Assembly (NCBI GenBank): GCA_022813675.1
Contig: CP063375.1
Location: 942,001-1,006,000 of the forward strand
Source: Deferribacteraceae bacterium V6Fe1
GTDB lineage: Bacteria; Chrysiogenota; Deferribacteres; Deferribacterales; Deferrivibrionaceae
Length of the DNA stretch: 64,000 nucleotides
Direction of reading: 5' to 3'
The first letter of the stretch is position 1; each line of letters begins with the position of its first letter. Shown one piece after another: positions 53,244 through 60,973 of this stretch. The notes beneath the pieces are model-generated. The model saw nothing but the letters and a program-made list of their open reading frames with translations. It was not told where the DNA came from and did no database searches. A program made the position numbers and the translations under genes.

Positions 53244-54186
53244 CTTAGTAAGTATTTTAGTCCCAGTATATAATAGAGAAACACTAATAGAAGAAACAGT
53301 ACGAAGTGCATTAAATCAAACTTATAAAAATTTTGAAATAATAATTGTGGATAATAAAAGCACAGATAAAACTTGGCAGGTTTTAGAAAAGTTAGCGCAT
53401 AAGGATAAAAGAATAAAAATATTTCAAAATGAAACAAATATTGGACCTGTAAGAAATTGGAAACGATGTATTGATGAAGCTAGTGGAGAGTATGGAAAAA
53501 TACTTTGGTCTGATGATTTGATAGCTCCAGAATTTTTGGAAAAAACGGTTTCATTTTTAGAAAATAGTGATGTGGGTTTTGTATTTACAGGAACAGAGAT
53601 ATTTGTAGATGGTACAGATAAAATGGACAATCAGTACTTTATAGGTGAAACAGGGCTATATGATAGTGAAAAATATATTGACGGTGCTTTGTTTAGTGGA
53701 GGCTATCCCGTTTCTCCAGGATGTGCATTATTTAGACTTAAAGATTTGAAGCAAAATTTGCTTATTGATATACCCAATAAAGTTGGAAGTGACTTCTCTA
53801 TGCATGCTATTGGTAATGATTTATTAATATTTCTTCTTGCAGCACATCAATATAAAAATTTTGCTTTTGTTAATGAAAAATTATCTTTTTTTAGAGCTCA
53901 TAAAGACTCTATTAGTATTCAATCTAATAATGGTAAACTTCCATTACATTATAATTTGGCAGCAGCTTATTTTGTAGAAAATTATAGAAAAGATTTAATT
54001 GATAAAATGAATTCGAATATTTGGATAAATATTAAGCGGTATTCAATTGCAGCCCAAAAGTATAACATTGATGCAATTGAAAAATTTTACATGAAAAATA
54101 AGGATTATAGATTGGACTATGTTTATTTATTTAATAAAATATTTAGGGGCTTATTAAAAAGAATAGGATTTTTAAAATACTTATAA
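53233..54186 (+). CDS. glycosyltransferase family 2
   Basis: GT-A fold transferase of 317 residues: VSILVPVYNRETLIEETVRSALNQTYKNFEIIIVDNKSTDKTW and ILWSDDLIAPEFL as the DxD region. The C-terminal 100 residues contain a DFSMHAIGNDLLIFLLAA segment. Placed directly after the tyvelose genes and wzx, so it may add the tyvelose or an adjoining sugar; donor and acceptor are unknown. Overlaps wzx by 11 bases. Confidence 0.88.
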   Translation: MQNNLVSILVPVYNRETLIEETVRSALNQTYKNFEIIIVDNKSTDKTWQVLEKLAHKDKRIKIFQNETNIGPVRNWKRCIDEASGEYGKILWSDDLIAPEFLEKTVSFLENSDVGFVFTGTEIFVDGTDKMDNQYFIGETGLYDSEKYIDGALFSGGYPVSPGCALFRLKDLKQNLLIDIPNKVGSDFSMHAIGNDLLIFLLAAHQYKNFAFVNEKLSFFRAHKDSISIQSNNGKLPLHYNLAAAYFVENYRKDLIDKMNSNIWINIKRYSIAAQKYNIDAIEKFYMKNKDYRLDYVYLFNKIFRGLLKRIGFLKYL

Positions 54187-54288
54187 AGAATAAAGATAGG
54201 ATGTTATGGAGGAATAGCACTGTAACTTGTTTGCAGAGTTTTTAAAGATCGTTAGAAAGATGATTATAAAACTTAAGAGGAGAATTGA

Positions 54289-54756
54289 GTGTTCCAGTAT
54301 GTTAATTTTGGATTAGAATTATATAAAAATTATAAAAAAGATATTAGTTTGAAAAAAGCTTTAAATGATAACTTGATTAGGGAAATAAACTATAATATTT
54401 TAATTTTCGGTGAAATGGAAAAAGTAGAAAAGGACAAATTGAAAAAGTTAATAAATTTATTAGAAACAAACTATTATGATTATTTAGTCAATTCCTTTGT
54501 TAATGTTAGAGAGTTAGTAAAAGATAGAAAAATATCTATTGATGAGAGTAAAATAAAAAATAAAAATTTTTTAAAATGGATTGGCAAGGATCCATCTTTT
54601 ATAGATATTTTAGAAAAAGTATATTTGAGAATCAAAGTTTTAAAATCTTTGGCTAAAGTCGATATAGCACGAAGAAAGGATAGTTATCAGTATGTTAAAT
54701 TGTTATTGTTGGTTTTGAAAAAGGAATTATTCGTGATTCGAGATTTGTATAATTAG
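54289..54756 (+). CDS. hypothetical helical protein
   Basis: I do not recognise this 155-residue protein. It is Lys- and Leu-rich, apparently all-helical, has no signal peptide or membrane segment, and no Cys. The GTG start follows AGAGGAG by six bases. It stands alone between the tyvelose cassette and a broken four-helix gene, in the AT-rich accessory part. It could be a cargo gene of a defence or repeat-related kind, but nothing supports a specific role. Confidence 0.55.
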   Translation: MFQYVNFGLELYKNYKKDISLKKALNDNLIREINYNILIFGEMEKVEKDKLKKLINLLETNYYDYLVNSFVNVRELVKDRKISIDESKIKNKNFLKWIGKDPSFIDILEKVYLRIKVLKSLAKVDIARRKDSYQYVKLLLLVLKKELFVIRDLYN

Positions 54757-54938
54757 TAATAATTTATAGTGAGATGAGCATGTGGAATTGATTATAAGGA
54801 TTTGGAAGTATGGAAGAAAAGTATTACTTTAATTAAATCTATTTATAGAGTTCGTAATGGTTTTCCACAGGAAGAAAGGTATGGCTTGGTTGATCGAATC
54901 AAAAGAAGTGCAGTTTTAATTTCTGCTAATATTGCTTG

Positions 54939-55242
54939 CCCTGTGGAATAAAATGTTTTATGTGTATGTGTTGCAGAGTGAAAAAGATATGAAATTTTAT
55001 GTTGGTATAAATCAAATTTACGTGAGAGAGTTAGCAGCACAAAAATGCAAACGTAAAATCAACTAAACATAGGAGACTACTAAAATTGATTTATTATGAA
55101 GCTTGTATTAGTCAAAAAGGCGCATTGAAAAGAGAAAAATATTTAAAATCAACTTACGGAAAAAGATATATAAAAAATAGATTAAAAAATTATTTGGATA
55201 CTATAGAATAATTGAATTTGATGTTTTTGATATTCCACAGGG
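54939..55242 (+). mobile_element. 304-bp GIY-YIG mini-element with 12-bp inverted repeats
   Basis: Bounded by CCCTGTGGAATA (54939-54950) and its perfect reverse complement TATTCCACAGGG (55231-55242), and almost filled by one small GIY-YIG gene. It interrupts the four-helix gene at its conserved SANIAEG codons. No clear target duplication is seen. Mobility driven by the nuclease, as for homing-type elements, is inference. Confidence 0.8.
54953..55211 (+). pseudogene. GIY-YIG endonuclease gene, frameshifted
   Basis: Starts MFYVYVLQSEKDMKFYVG (the Y-V-Y and Y-V-G forms of GIY-YIG). After CKRKIN the frame hits a stop; shifting by one base recovers TKHRRLLKLIYYEACISQKGALKREKYLKSTYGKRYIKNRL, with the catalytic Glu (YYEA). 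One extra A near 55058 explains the break. Small UvrC-N-type proteins of about 85 residues like this are very common as stand-alone genes in bacteria. Confidence 0.85.
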
Positions 55243-55454
55243 TAAAGGGAGTGGAAGAAATGCTGCAAAGGAATTCATACAATTTTTATATATTTCATTA
55301 GGTAGTGCCTATGAATTGGAAACACATTTAATAATATCAAGATAAGTTTGATTTTTGAAAGATATTGATGATATAATAGAACAAATTAATGAAATTAGAA
55401 AAATGCTGAATGGATTAATCAATTCTTTAAAGAACAAGGTGATCAAAAATGAAT

Positions 55455-55512
55455 AATCAACAATTTATTTCCAATAATAACTATCACAATAAACTATCAA
55501 CTATCACTGACA
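55455..55512 (+). repeat. possible heptamer tract after the disrupted four-helix gene
   Basis: ACTATCA units (AACTATC, ACTATCA, ACTATCA) in an AT-rich stretch, the place where other four-helix genes have their right flank. The left flank of this copy (near 54750-54775, AGTAATAATTTATAGTGAG) matches only loosely. Confidence 0.45.
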
Positions 55513-55636
55513 AATACTCTTACTAAATTTAATTACAAAAAATATATTTTTTCCAATGAATGATAGAACTTTAAATTAATTAAAATGAAAAATGGCCATA
55601 ATTTAATATTATTATTCATAATAAAAGGAGTTTGTC

Positions 55637-55944
55637 ATGGAAAATAATTCTAAAAAGAGTAATGAAATTAAAATGAGTAAAGTTTTAAAGAGTAAAAGAT
55701 TGTTGTATGAAAACCATAAACTAATTATTAGTATAATGCCCCTAAAAATTTAATTGCATTCGATGAGCAATCTTTCGATAAATATAGTATAGATTTTAAA
55801 AATATTGAAAATAGTAGCCAGTTTTTAATTATTGATGATGTTGTGGGGACAGGAGCTACTTATTGCGAATTAATGTATAAATTATATAATTTCAACAAAA
55901 AAATGAATTATTTTTTAGCAATTGTTAAGGATGTAAAAAGATGA
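55637..55944 (+). pseudogene. phosphoribosyltransferase remnant
   Basis: An ATG with AAAGGAG opens 38 codons and stops at 55753. In another frame from about 55729 the translation APKNLIAFDEQSF leads to QFLIIDDVVGTGATYCELM, the PRPP-binding motif of type I phosphoribosyltransferases, and ends at the TGA that overlaps the next ATG. A large internal deletion and frameshift are the simplest explanation. Its coupling to the SLOG-like gene shows they once formed one operon. Confidence 0.72.
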
Positions 55945-56585
55945 AAAAAGTATTTATTAGCGGCTCTATGGCTATAAAAAAACTTGATAATTTAGTATTG
56001 AAGAGCTTAGATAGAATAATTTTGAATAAATTACAAGTTTCAGTAGGTGATGCAGGTGGTGTGGATAAGTTGGTTCAAGAATATTTTTGTGCAAAAAAAT
56101 ATTTTAATGTAGTTGTTTATACTATTTTAGATAACCCGAGAAACGTATCATGTGATTTTTTCCAAATTAAAAAAGTTGATACTGGAAATTTAAAAGGTAG
56201 GATTGCTCAAGAAAAAAAAGATGAGTCAATGACAAAGGATAGTGAGTATTCTTTTGTAATATGGGATGGTAAAAGTAAAGGGAGTTTAAATAATATTTTG
56301 AGAGCTTTAAGAGCCGATAAAAAAGTAAAAGTGTTCTATGAAAAAGAAAAAAGATTTTTCAGAAATGAGGAACTAAATATTGAATACATACAAAAAATAT
56401 TTTATGAAAATAATGGACTTGGGTTAAAAGAATTGGCAGCACATTCTAATTTGTCACTGTCGTGTATAAAAGAAATTGTAAAGGCTTACCCGCAATTTAA
56501 AATAATCAGTTATTATAAAGGGAGAGAACAAGTGAAATATTCTTTAGAATTGATTAATGTTATAGCAAAAGAAATTAAATTGTAA
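55941..56585 (+). CDS. SLOG-like (YspA-type) nucleotide-processing protein
   Basis: 214 residues. The N-terminal 130 residues show a Rossmann-like SLOG pattern: VFISGSMAIKKLD, SVGDAGGVDKLVQEYF, SFVIWDGKSKGSLNNILRAL (compare G-D-A-x-G-x-D and W-D-G-x-S-x-G of YspA/YpsA relatives). The C-terminal 65 residues look like a winged-helix or similar DNA-binding end (LGLKELAAHSNLSLSCIKEIVK). SLOG proteins are known from nucleotide-signalling conflict systems, often with phosphoribosyltransferases, as here. The partner is broken, so the system may be dying. Confidence 0.72.
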   Translation: MKKVFISGSMAIKKLDNLVLKSLDRIILNKLQVSVGDAGGVDKLVQEYFCAKKYFNVVVYTILDNPRNVSCDFFQIKKVDTGNLKGRIAQEKKDESMTKDSEYSFVIWDGKSKGSLNNILRALRADKKVKVFYEKEKRFFRNEELNIEYIQKIFYENNGLGLKELAAHSNLSLSCIKEIVKAYPQFKIISYYKGREQVKYSLELINVIAKEIKL

Positions 56586-56600
56586 AAAAAGGAAAAAGTA

Positions 56601-57839
56601 ATGAACAATCCACAAGTCAGGAATACCAAATCCCGATTTACCAATCACCCATCACGGCTCCTATATAAACTAATTGACGACACTTACTTAGACGAAAATG
56701 GCAAAATAAAAGAAGAATATAAATTTAGCATCAATATTCCAAAATTCAAAATCCAAAATTCAAAATTAATTGGAAAGCCTGAGGATAAATTTGAAACCAT
56801 GCTTTTTTTGCCTGAAGGAGAAGGAAGGAAAGGAGAAGGTGGTTTAAGAACAAAGGGATATTTTAAATTTTCATACGAAAATTTAATGGTAAATGATGAA
56901 TGCTTGATTATGGATGAAAGTAAAAAAGATAATATTAGTGATAAAAATAAAATTCAAAATCCAACATCTAAAATTCAACATTCAAAAAAGTGGTACATAG
57001 TCGACCACGACGGCAACCCAGTTGAGCCCGCTCCTGACTACATTCAAACACAAATAACCTCTCACCTCTCACAGCTCACCTCTCACAGCTCACCTCTCAC
57101 GTCACTGCCCCTAATCACTGTCATCACTGTTGTCTACAATGGCGAAAAATACCTTGAAGAGACCATTCAAAGCGTAATAAACCAAACCTATCCAAATGTA
57201 GAATATATTATAATAGATGGTGGCTCAACTGACGGAACACTTGATATAATTAAGAAGTATGAAGATTATATTGATTACTGGGTGAGTGAGAAGGATAATG
57301 GAATTTATGATGCGATGAATAAGGGAGTGGATGTTGCACTGGGTAAATGGGTGTATTTTTTAGGGTCTGGAGATATTTTTTATAGTTCCCATGTTTTAAA
57401 ATCTATTTTTATCGATCTTAAGGATTTGGGATCTGCCTTTATTCTTTTTGGGGATATTATTTATGACGATGGTAGATTGTTTAAAAGTCGATACGGTACA
57501 AGTCTTTATTATAGAAATACAATACATCACCAAGGAGCATTTTATCGACGAAAGTTATTTGATAAATTTCGCTATCAAAGTAATTATATTGTTTCTGCAG
57601 ATTACGAATTAAATTTAATGCTTTTTTGTAATAAAAATCCTTCTTTAAATGTGAAAATTATAATAGCAAAATGCAATAATGAAGGTATTTCTAATCAAGT
57701 AAACTTACGGGGATATATTGAAGAAATTGAGATTAGACATAAATATCTGGGGAGAATAAATTTACTGAAATACGATTTGTTGACATTGCTGAGGTATTTA
57801 ATTAAGAGGTTTTCAAAAAATGTATTACTACGTAAGTGA
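56601..57839 (+). CDS. glycosyltransferase family 2 with repeat-laden N-terminal extension
   Basis: The catalytic GT-A domain runs from about residue 172: LITVITVVYNGEKYLEETIQSVINQTYPNVEYIIIDGGSTDGTLDII, NGIYDAMNKGVDVALGKWVYFLGSGD; C-terminal HHQGAFYRRKLF and SADYELNLML match the WcaA/colanic type. The first 170 residues are not a known domain and include three repeat-coded segments (FKIQNSKLIG, KIQNPTSKIQHSK, QITSHLSQLTSHSSPLTSL). The usual short lead of such enzymes is 5-10 residues, so the real functional part may begin near 170. Overlaps the polymerase gene by 20 bases. Confidence 0.85.
   Translation: MNNPQVRNTKSRFTNHPSRLLYKLIDDTYLDENGKIKEEYKFSINIPKFKIQNSKLIGKPEDKFETMLFLPEGEGRKGEGGLRTKGYFKFSYENLMVNDECLIMDESKKDNISDKNKIQNPTSKIQHSKKWYIVDHDGNPVEPAPDYIQTQITSHLSQLTSHSSPLTSLPLITVITVVYNGEKYLEETIQSVINQTYPNVEYIIIDGGSTDGTLDIIKKYEDYIDYWVSEKDNGIYDAMNKGVDVALGKWVYFLGSGDIFYSSHVLKSIFIDLKDLGSAFILFGDIIYDDGRLFKSRYGTSLYYRNTIHHQGAFYRRKLFDKFRYQSNYIVSADYELNLMLFCNKNPSLNVKIIIAKCNNEGISNQVNLRGYIEEIEIRHKYLGRINLLKYDLLTLLRYLIKRFSKNVLLRK
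56739..56768 (+). repeat. in-frame heptamer insertion 1 in the 56.6-kb glycosyltransferase
   Basis: AATTCAA, AATCCAA, AATTCAA, AATTAAT coding FKIQNSKLI. Confidence 0.75.
56950..56988 (+). repeat. in-frame heptamer insertion 2 in the 56.6-kb glycosyltransferase
   Basis: AATTCAA, AATCCAA, CATCTAA, AATTCAA, CATTCAA coding KIQNPTSKIQHSK. Confidence 0.75.
57047..57107 (+). repeat. in-frame heptamer insertion 3 in the 56.6-kb glycosyltransferase
   Basis: ACCTCTC, ACCTCTC, ACAGCTC, ACCTCTC, ACAGCTC, ACCTCTC, ACGTCAC coding a Thr/Ser/His/Leu-rich linker right before the GT domain. This unit resembles the TTCTCAC flank of the 46.2-kb four-helix gene rather than ATTCAAC. Confidence 0.8.
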
Positions 57840-59148
57840 AATTCTATTAATTGGTTTTTTTGTTTTTATTCTGGTGTTTCTAATACTTCGTTATTTAACA
57901 AAGATAGCGAGAATTTCTGAATTTGATTCTTTGGGGATCCTTAATATTAATGTTGCTACTTCCGTCGTTTTACTAATTGCTTTTTTTTTACAAGGATATA
58001 TACATTTTTCATCTTTGCTACAAATCTCCATACTGATCTTTTCCTTTTATCTTGGCATTTATCTAACGTCACTAGTTTGTGTCCCAATCTTGAAGAAAAA
58101 TCGCCGATCTGAAGCTTTAGAGATGTTTGCTTATGATAATTTGAGAATCCTGAATTTAGTTAACATGCTTCTATTGTTCGTGATTACGAGTGGCTACCTT
58201 AGTTTTATCCTATTCCAAACTTATAGTATTCCAGATGCCAGACTTTTGGTATCTAAATCATTACGTGTGATCGATATAGTACGTATTGGTGTTTCTTCCG
58301 TTTTCCCTTATTATGCCATAGGGTTATATTTAATAACTAAACGCATAATTTTTCTGTTGTTTATTTTTTTGGCAGTTATGGTCGAATTTTTTTCTGGTTC
58401 CAAAGGTTTTCTCCTACAATACATTGTTGTTTTTTTTACTTTAGACGCTCTTTTCAATGGGAAAAGAAACATAAAATTCTATTTTAAGTCTTTATATCTT
58501 TTTGGTATATTTATTGTAAGTGCGGTTGTAGTTAAAATATTTTGGGGAAGCACAATCAAGCAAGCTTTCATGGGAGTAGTAGATAGAATCGTTTCCGCGG
58601 GTGATATTTACTATTATGCTTTTATTTCTGGAGATTATACAAAACTATTTGGACAATATAACTTATTGTATTATATTTTACATCCTTTTACTTCAATCAT
58701 TGGTATTAGGGGATATGAGTGGCCAATAGGAGCACTAATTAAATCTACCGCAGGATTAGAGGTCAATGGTACAGGACCTAATCCTCATTTACCTATACTT
58801 GTGCTAGTTCTTATGAATGGGAACTATTTCCTGAGTTTGTTATTTTCGTTTTTAGTAGGTTGTTTTGTTTGTATCTCTAGGGTTTTTGCGCTGAGTTTTA
58901 TTAGCATGAAGAAATATCCTCCTTATTGGAGGATAGCCTTTTTTTCTGTTTTTTTCAGTTCTGTTTCATCTTTATATGTAGATATTGGTTCTTTTCAGTT
59001 TTATTTGATAGGTACTTTTGTGATTACTTTGATTTTTAGTATCTTTTATGAATTTATTTTGGGATTGAAATATAAAAGAAATAAACCTATTAAGTTTGTA
59101 AGATTTGAGAAGGAACAACAGACTTTTAGGCCTATGCAACCAAGATAG
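57820..59148 (+). CDS. O-antigen polymerase, Wzy-like
   Basis: Polytopic membrane protein (442 residues, about 12 segments) with a long periplasmic-type loop around 255-320 (YEWPIGALIKSTAGLEVNGTGPNPHLPILVLVL), the pattern of oligosaccharide repeat-unit polymerases. Only one such protein occurs in the cluster with wzx and glycosyltransferases, which supports Wzy. Wzy sequences diverge so far that residue identity cannot confirm it. Codon use is more mixed (more TCC, CGT, CTG) than its neighbours, hinting at separate transfer. Confidence 0.7.
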   Translation: MYYYVSEILLIGFFVFILVFLILRYLTKIARISEFDSLGILNINVATSVVLLIAFFLQGYIHFSSLLQISILIFSFYLGIYLTSLVCVPILKKNRRSEALEMFAYDNLRILNLVNMLLLFVITSGYLSFILFQTYSIPDARLLVSKSLRVIDIVRIGVSSVFPYYAIGLYLITKRIIFLLFIFLAVMVEFFSGSKGFLLQYIVVFFTLDALFNGKRNIKFYFKSLYLFGIFIVSAVVVKIFWGSTIKQAFMGVVDRIVSAGDIYYYAFISGDYTKLFGQYNLLYYILHPFTSIIGIRGYEWPIGALIKSTAGLEVNGTGPNPHLPILVLVLMNGNYFLSLLFSFLVGCFVCISRVFALSFISMKKYPPYWRIAFFSVFFSSVSSLYVDIGSFQFYLIGTFVITLIFSIFYEFILGLKYKRNKPIKFVRFEKEQQTFRPMQPR

Positions 59149-59160
59149 GAGAAGTTTGCA

Positions 59161-60000
59161 ATGAAAAAAACTATAGAATTGACAATATCTATAGTCTTAT
59201 ATAAGAATAATATAGAGCAGATTAAAAAATCCATTTATAGCGTTTTAAAATCAAAACTGAACTTTAAAATTTATCTTGTAGATAACTCTCCTACTAGTGA
59301 TTTAGAAATTTTAAGATCTGTTGACAGTAAAATTGAGTATGTATTCAATAATGCTAATTTGGGTTTCGGTAAAGCTCATAATATAGCTTTAAGGAAATCA
59401 ATAGAAGAAAAAGTACCTTACCATCTTGTTTTAAATCCAGATGTGTATTTTGGTGAAGGTGCATTAGAAGAATTATACGATTTTATGGAAAAAAACAAAG
59501 ATATTGGTTTAGTTATGCCGAAGATTTTATATCCTAGTGGTGAAATTCAATATCTTTGTAAGCTATTACCAACCCCTTTTGATTTGTTTGGTAGGAGATT
59601 TTTAAATTTCCAACCATTTAAAAACTATATAGAAAAAAGAAATGAAATTTATGAACTAAGGTTTACCGGTTATGATAAGATAATGGAAGTCCCTTATTTA
59701 TCAGGTTGTTTTATGTTTTTAAGAACGTCTGTTTTAGAAAAAGTAGGTTTATTTGATGAAAATATATTTATGTATTTAGAAGATACTGATTTATCTAGAA
59801 GAATACATAAAGTAGCAAAGACCGTATTTTATCCAAATACATATATTTATCATGAGTATGAAAAAGGTTCATACAAGAATTGGAAATTGTTAACCTATCA
59901 CATAAAATCAGCTATTTATTATTTTAATAAATGGGGATGGGTTTTTGATAAAGAAAGAAATCAAATGAATAATAGAGCGAGGTTGAAGCTTAATATTTGA
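59161..60000 (+). CDS. glycosyltransferase family 2, rhamnosyltransferase-like
   Basis: 279 residues of the WbbL/RfbN-like GT2 group: LTISIVLYKNNIEQIKKSIYSVL, LVDNSPTSDLEIL, NANLGFGKAHNIAL, HLVLNPDVYFGEG, YLSGCFMFLRTSVLEKVGLFDENIFMYLEDTDLSRRI. Next to the complete dTDP-rhamnose gene set, so transfer of L-rhamnose is likely; that is inference from context and subgroup. AGGAGAAG lies upstream of the ATG. Confidence 0.88.
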   Translation: MKKTIELTISIVLYKNNIEQIKKSIYSVLKSKLNFKIYLVDNSPTSDLEILRSVDSKIEYVFNNANLGFGKAHNIALRKSIEEKVPYHLVLNPDVYFGEGALEELYDFMEKNKDIGLVMPKILYPSGEIQYLCKLLPTPFDLFGRRFLNFQPFKNYIEKRNEIYELRFTGYDKIMEVPYLSGCFMFLRTSVLEKVGLFDENIFMYLEDTDLSRRIHKVAKTVFYPNTYIYHEYEKGSYKNWKLLTYHIKSAIYYFNKWGWVFDKERNQMNNRARLKLNI

Positions 60001-60051
60001 ATTAAAACAGTTAAATATATAAAAATTATTAGATATTTTTAAGGAGCTTTT

Positions 60052-60936
60052 ATGAAAGGAATAATCTTAGCCGGTGGTAGTGGGACGAGATTATACCCAC
60101 TGACTATGGTGACAAGTAAGCAACTTTTGCCTGTATATGACAAACCTATGATTTATTATCCTTTGTCAGTATTGATGCTGGCAGGGATAAAAGATATTTT
60201 GATTATTTCAACACCTTATGATTTACCAAATTTTGAAAGATTATTGGGTAGTGGTGAGCAGTACGGCATAAACTTATCATATGCAGTTCAGCCATCACCT
60301 GATGGACTTGCTCAGGCTTTTTTGATAGGTGAAGATTTTATTGGAGACGATAGTTGTGCGATGATTTTGGGTGATAATATATTTTATGGAAGCGGACTAA
60401 CCAGCCATTTAAAAGGCGCAGTCAAAAATTCTGAAAATGGCAGGGCTACCATCTTTGGCTATTATGTGAATGACCCTGAAAGGTTTGGTATTGTTGAGTT
60501 TGATGCAAATGGTAAGGTGATATCTGTTGAGGAAAAACCCAAAAAACCAAAATCTAACTACTGTGTCACAGGGCTGTATTTTTATGATAACCGTGTAGTA
60601 GAGTTTGCAAAAAAAGTAAAACCGTCAGATAGAGGGGAGCTTGAAATTACAGATTTAAATAAGCTGTATCTTGAAGATGGGACATTAGATGTCAAATTGC
60701 TTGGAAGAGGTTACGCGTGGCTTGATACAGGTACCGTTGATTCATTGATAGATGCTGCTGAATTTGTAAAGGTACTTGAAAAGAGACAGGGGATAAAAAT
60801 AGCAGCTATTGAAGAGATTGCTTATCACAATGGTTGGATAGATAAGAATACTTTGCTTGTCGCGGCTAAAAAGTATGGTAAATCACCATACGGTGAGCAT
60901 TTGAGAAAAGTGGGGGAAGGCAAAATTATTTATTAG
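60052..60936 (+). CDS. rmlA: glucose-1-phosphate thymidylyltransferase
   Basis: First enzyme of dTDP-L-rhamnose synthesis. [87 protein letters not shown] and the C-terminal [11 protein letters not shown] are all diagnostic. Length 294 is standard. AAGGAGC precedes the ATG. The remnant at 35.8 kb is from a second, differing copy. Confidence 0.97.
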   Translation: MKGIILAGGSGTRLYPLTMVTSKQLLPVYDKPMIYYPLSVLMLAGIKDILIISTPYDLPNFERLLGSGEQYGINLSYAVQPSPDGLAQAFLIGEDFIGDDSCAMILGDNIFYGSGLTSHLKGAVKNSENGRATIFGYYVNDPERFGIVEFDANGKVISVEEKPKKPKSNYCVTGLYFYDNRVVEFAKKVKPSDRGELEITDLNKLYLEDGTLDVKLLGRGYAWLDTGTVDSLIDAAEFVKVLEKRQGIKIAAIEEIAYHNGWIDKNTLLVAAKKYGKSPYGEHLRKVGEGKIIY

Positions 60937-60973
60937 CTAAAGATGGTTACTTATTAATAGTTTGGAGTTTAAA

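Larger units (their letters stand above)
54778..55455 (+). pseudogene. four-helix bundle gene (S23/IVS type), copy D, disrupted
   Basis: 5' part 54790-54938 codes DYKDLEVWKKSITLIKSIY, then RIKRSAVLISANIA; the 3' part from 55241 codes GKGSGRNAAKEFIQFLYISLGSAYELETHLIISR. The two join exactly at the conserved SANIA-EGKG site. Between them lies a 304-bp GIY-YIG element. The 5' part has no in-frame start, and two stops occur after IISR, so the gene is dead several ways. Confidence 0.88.
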
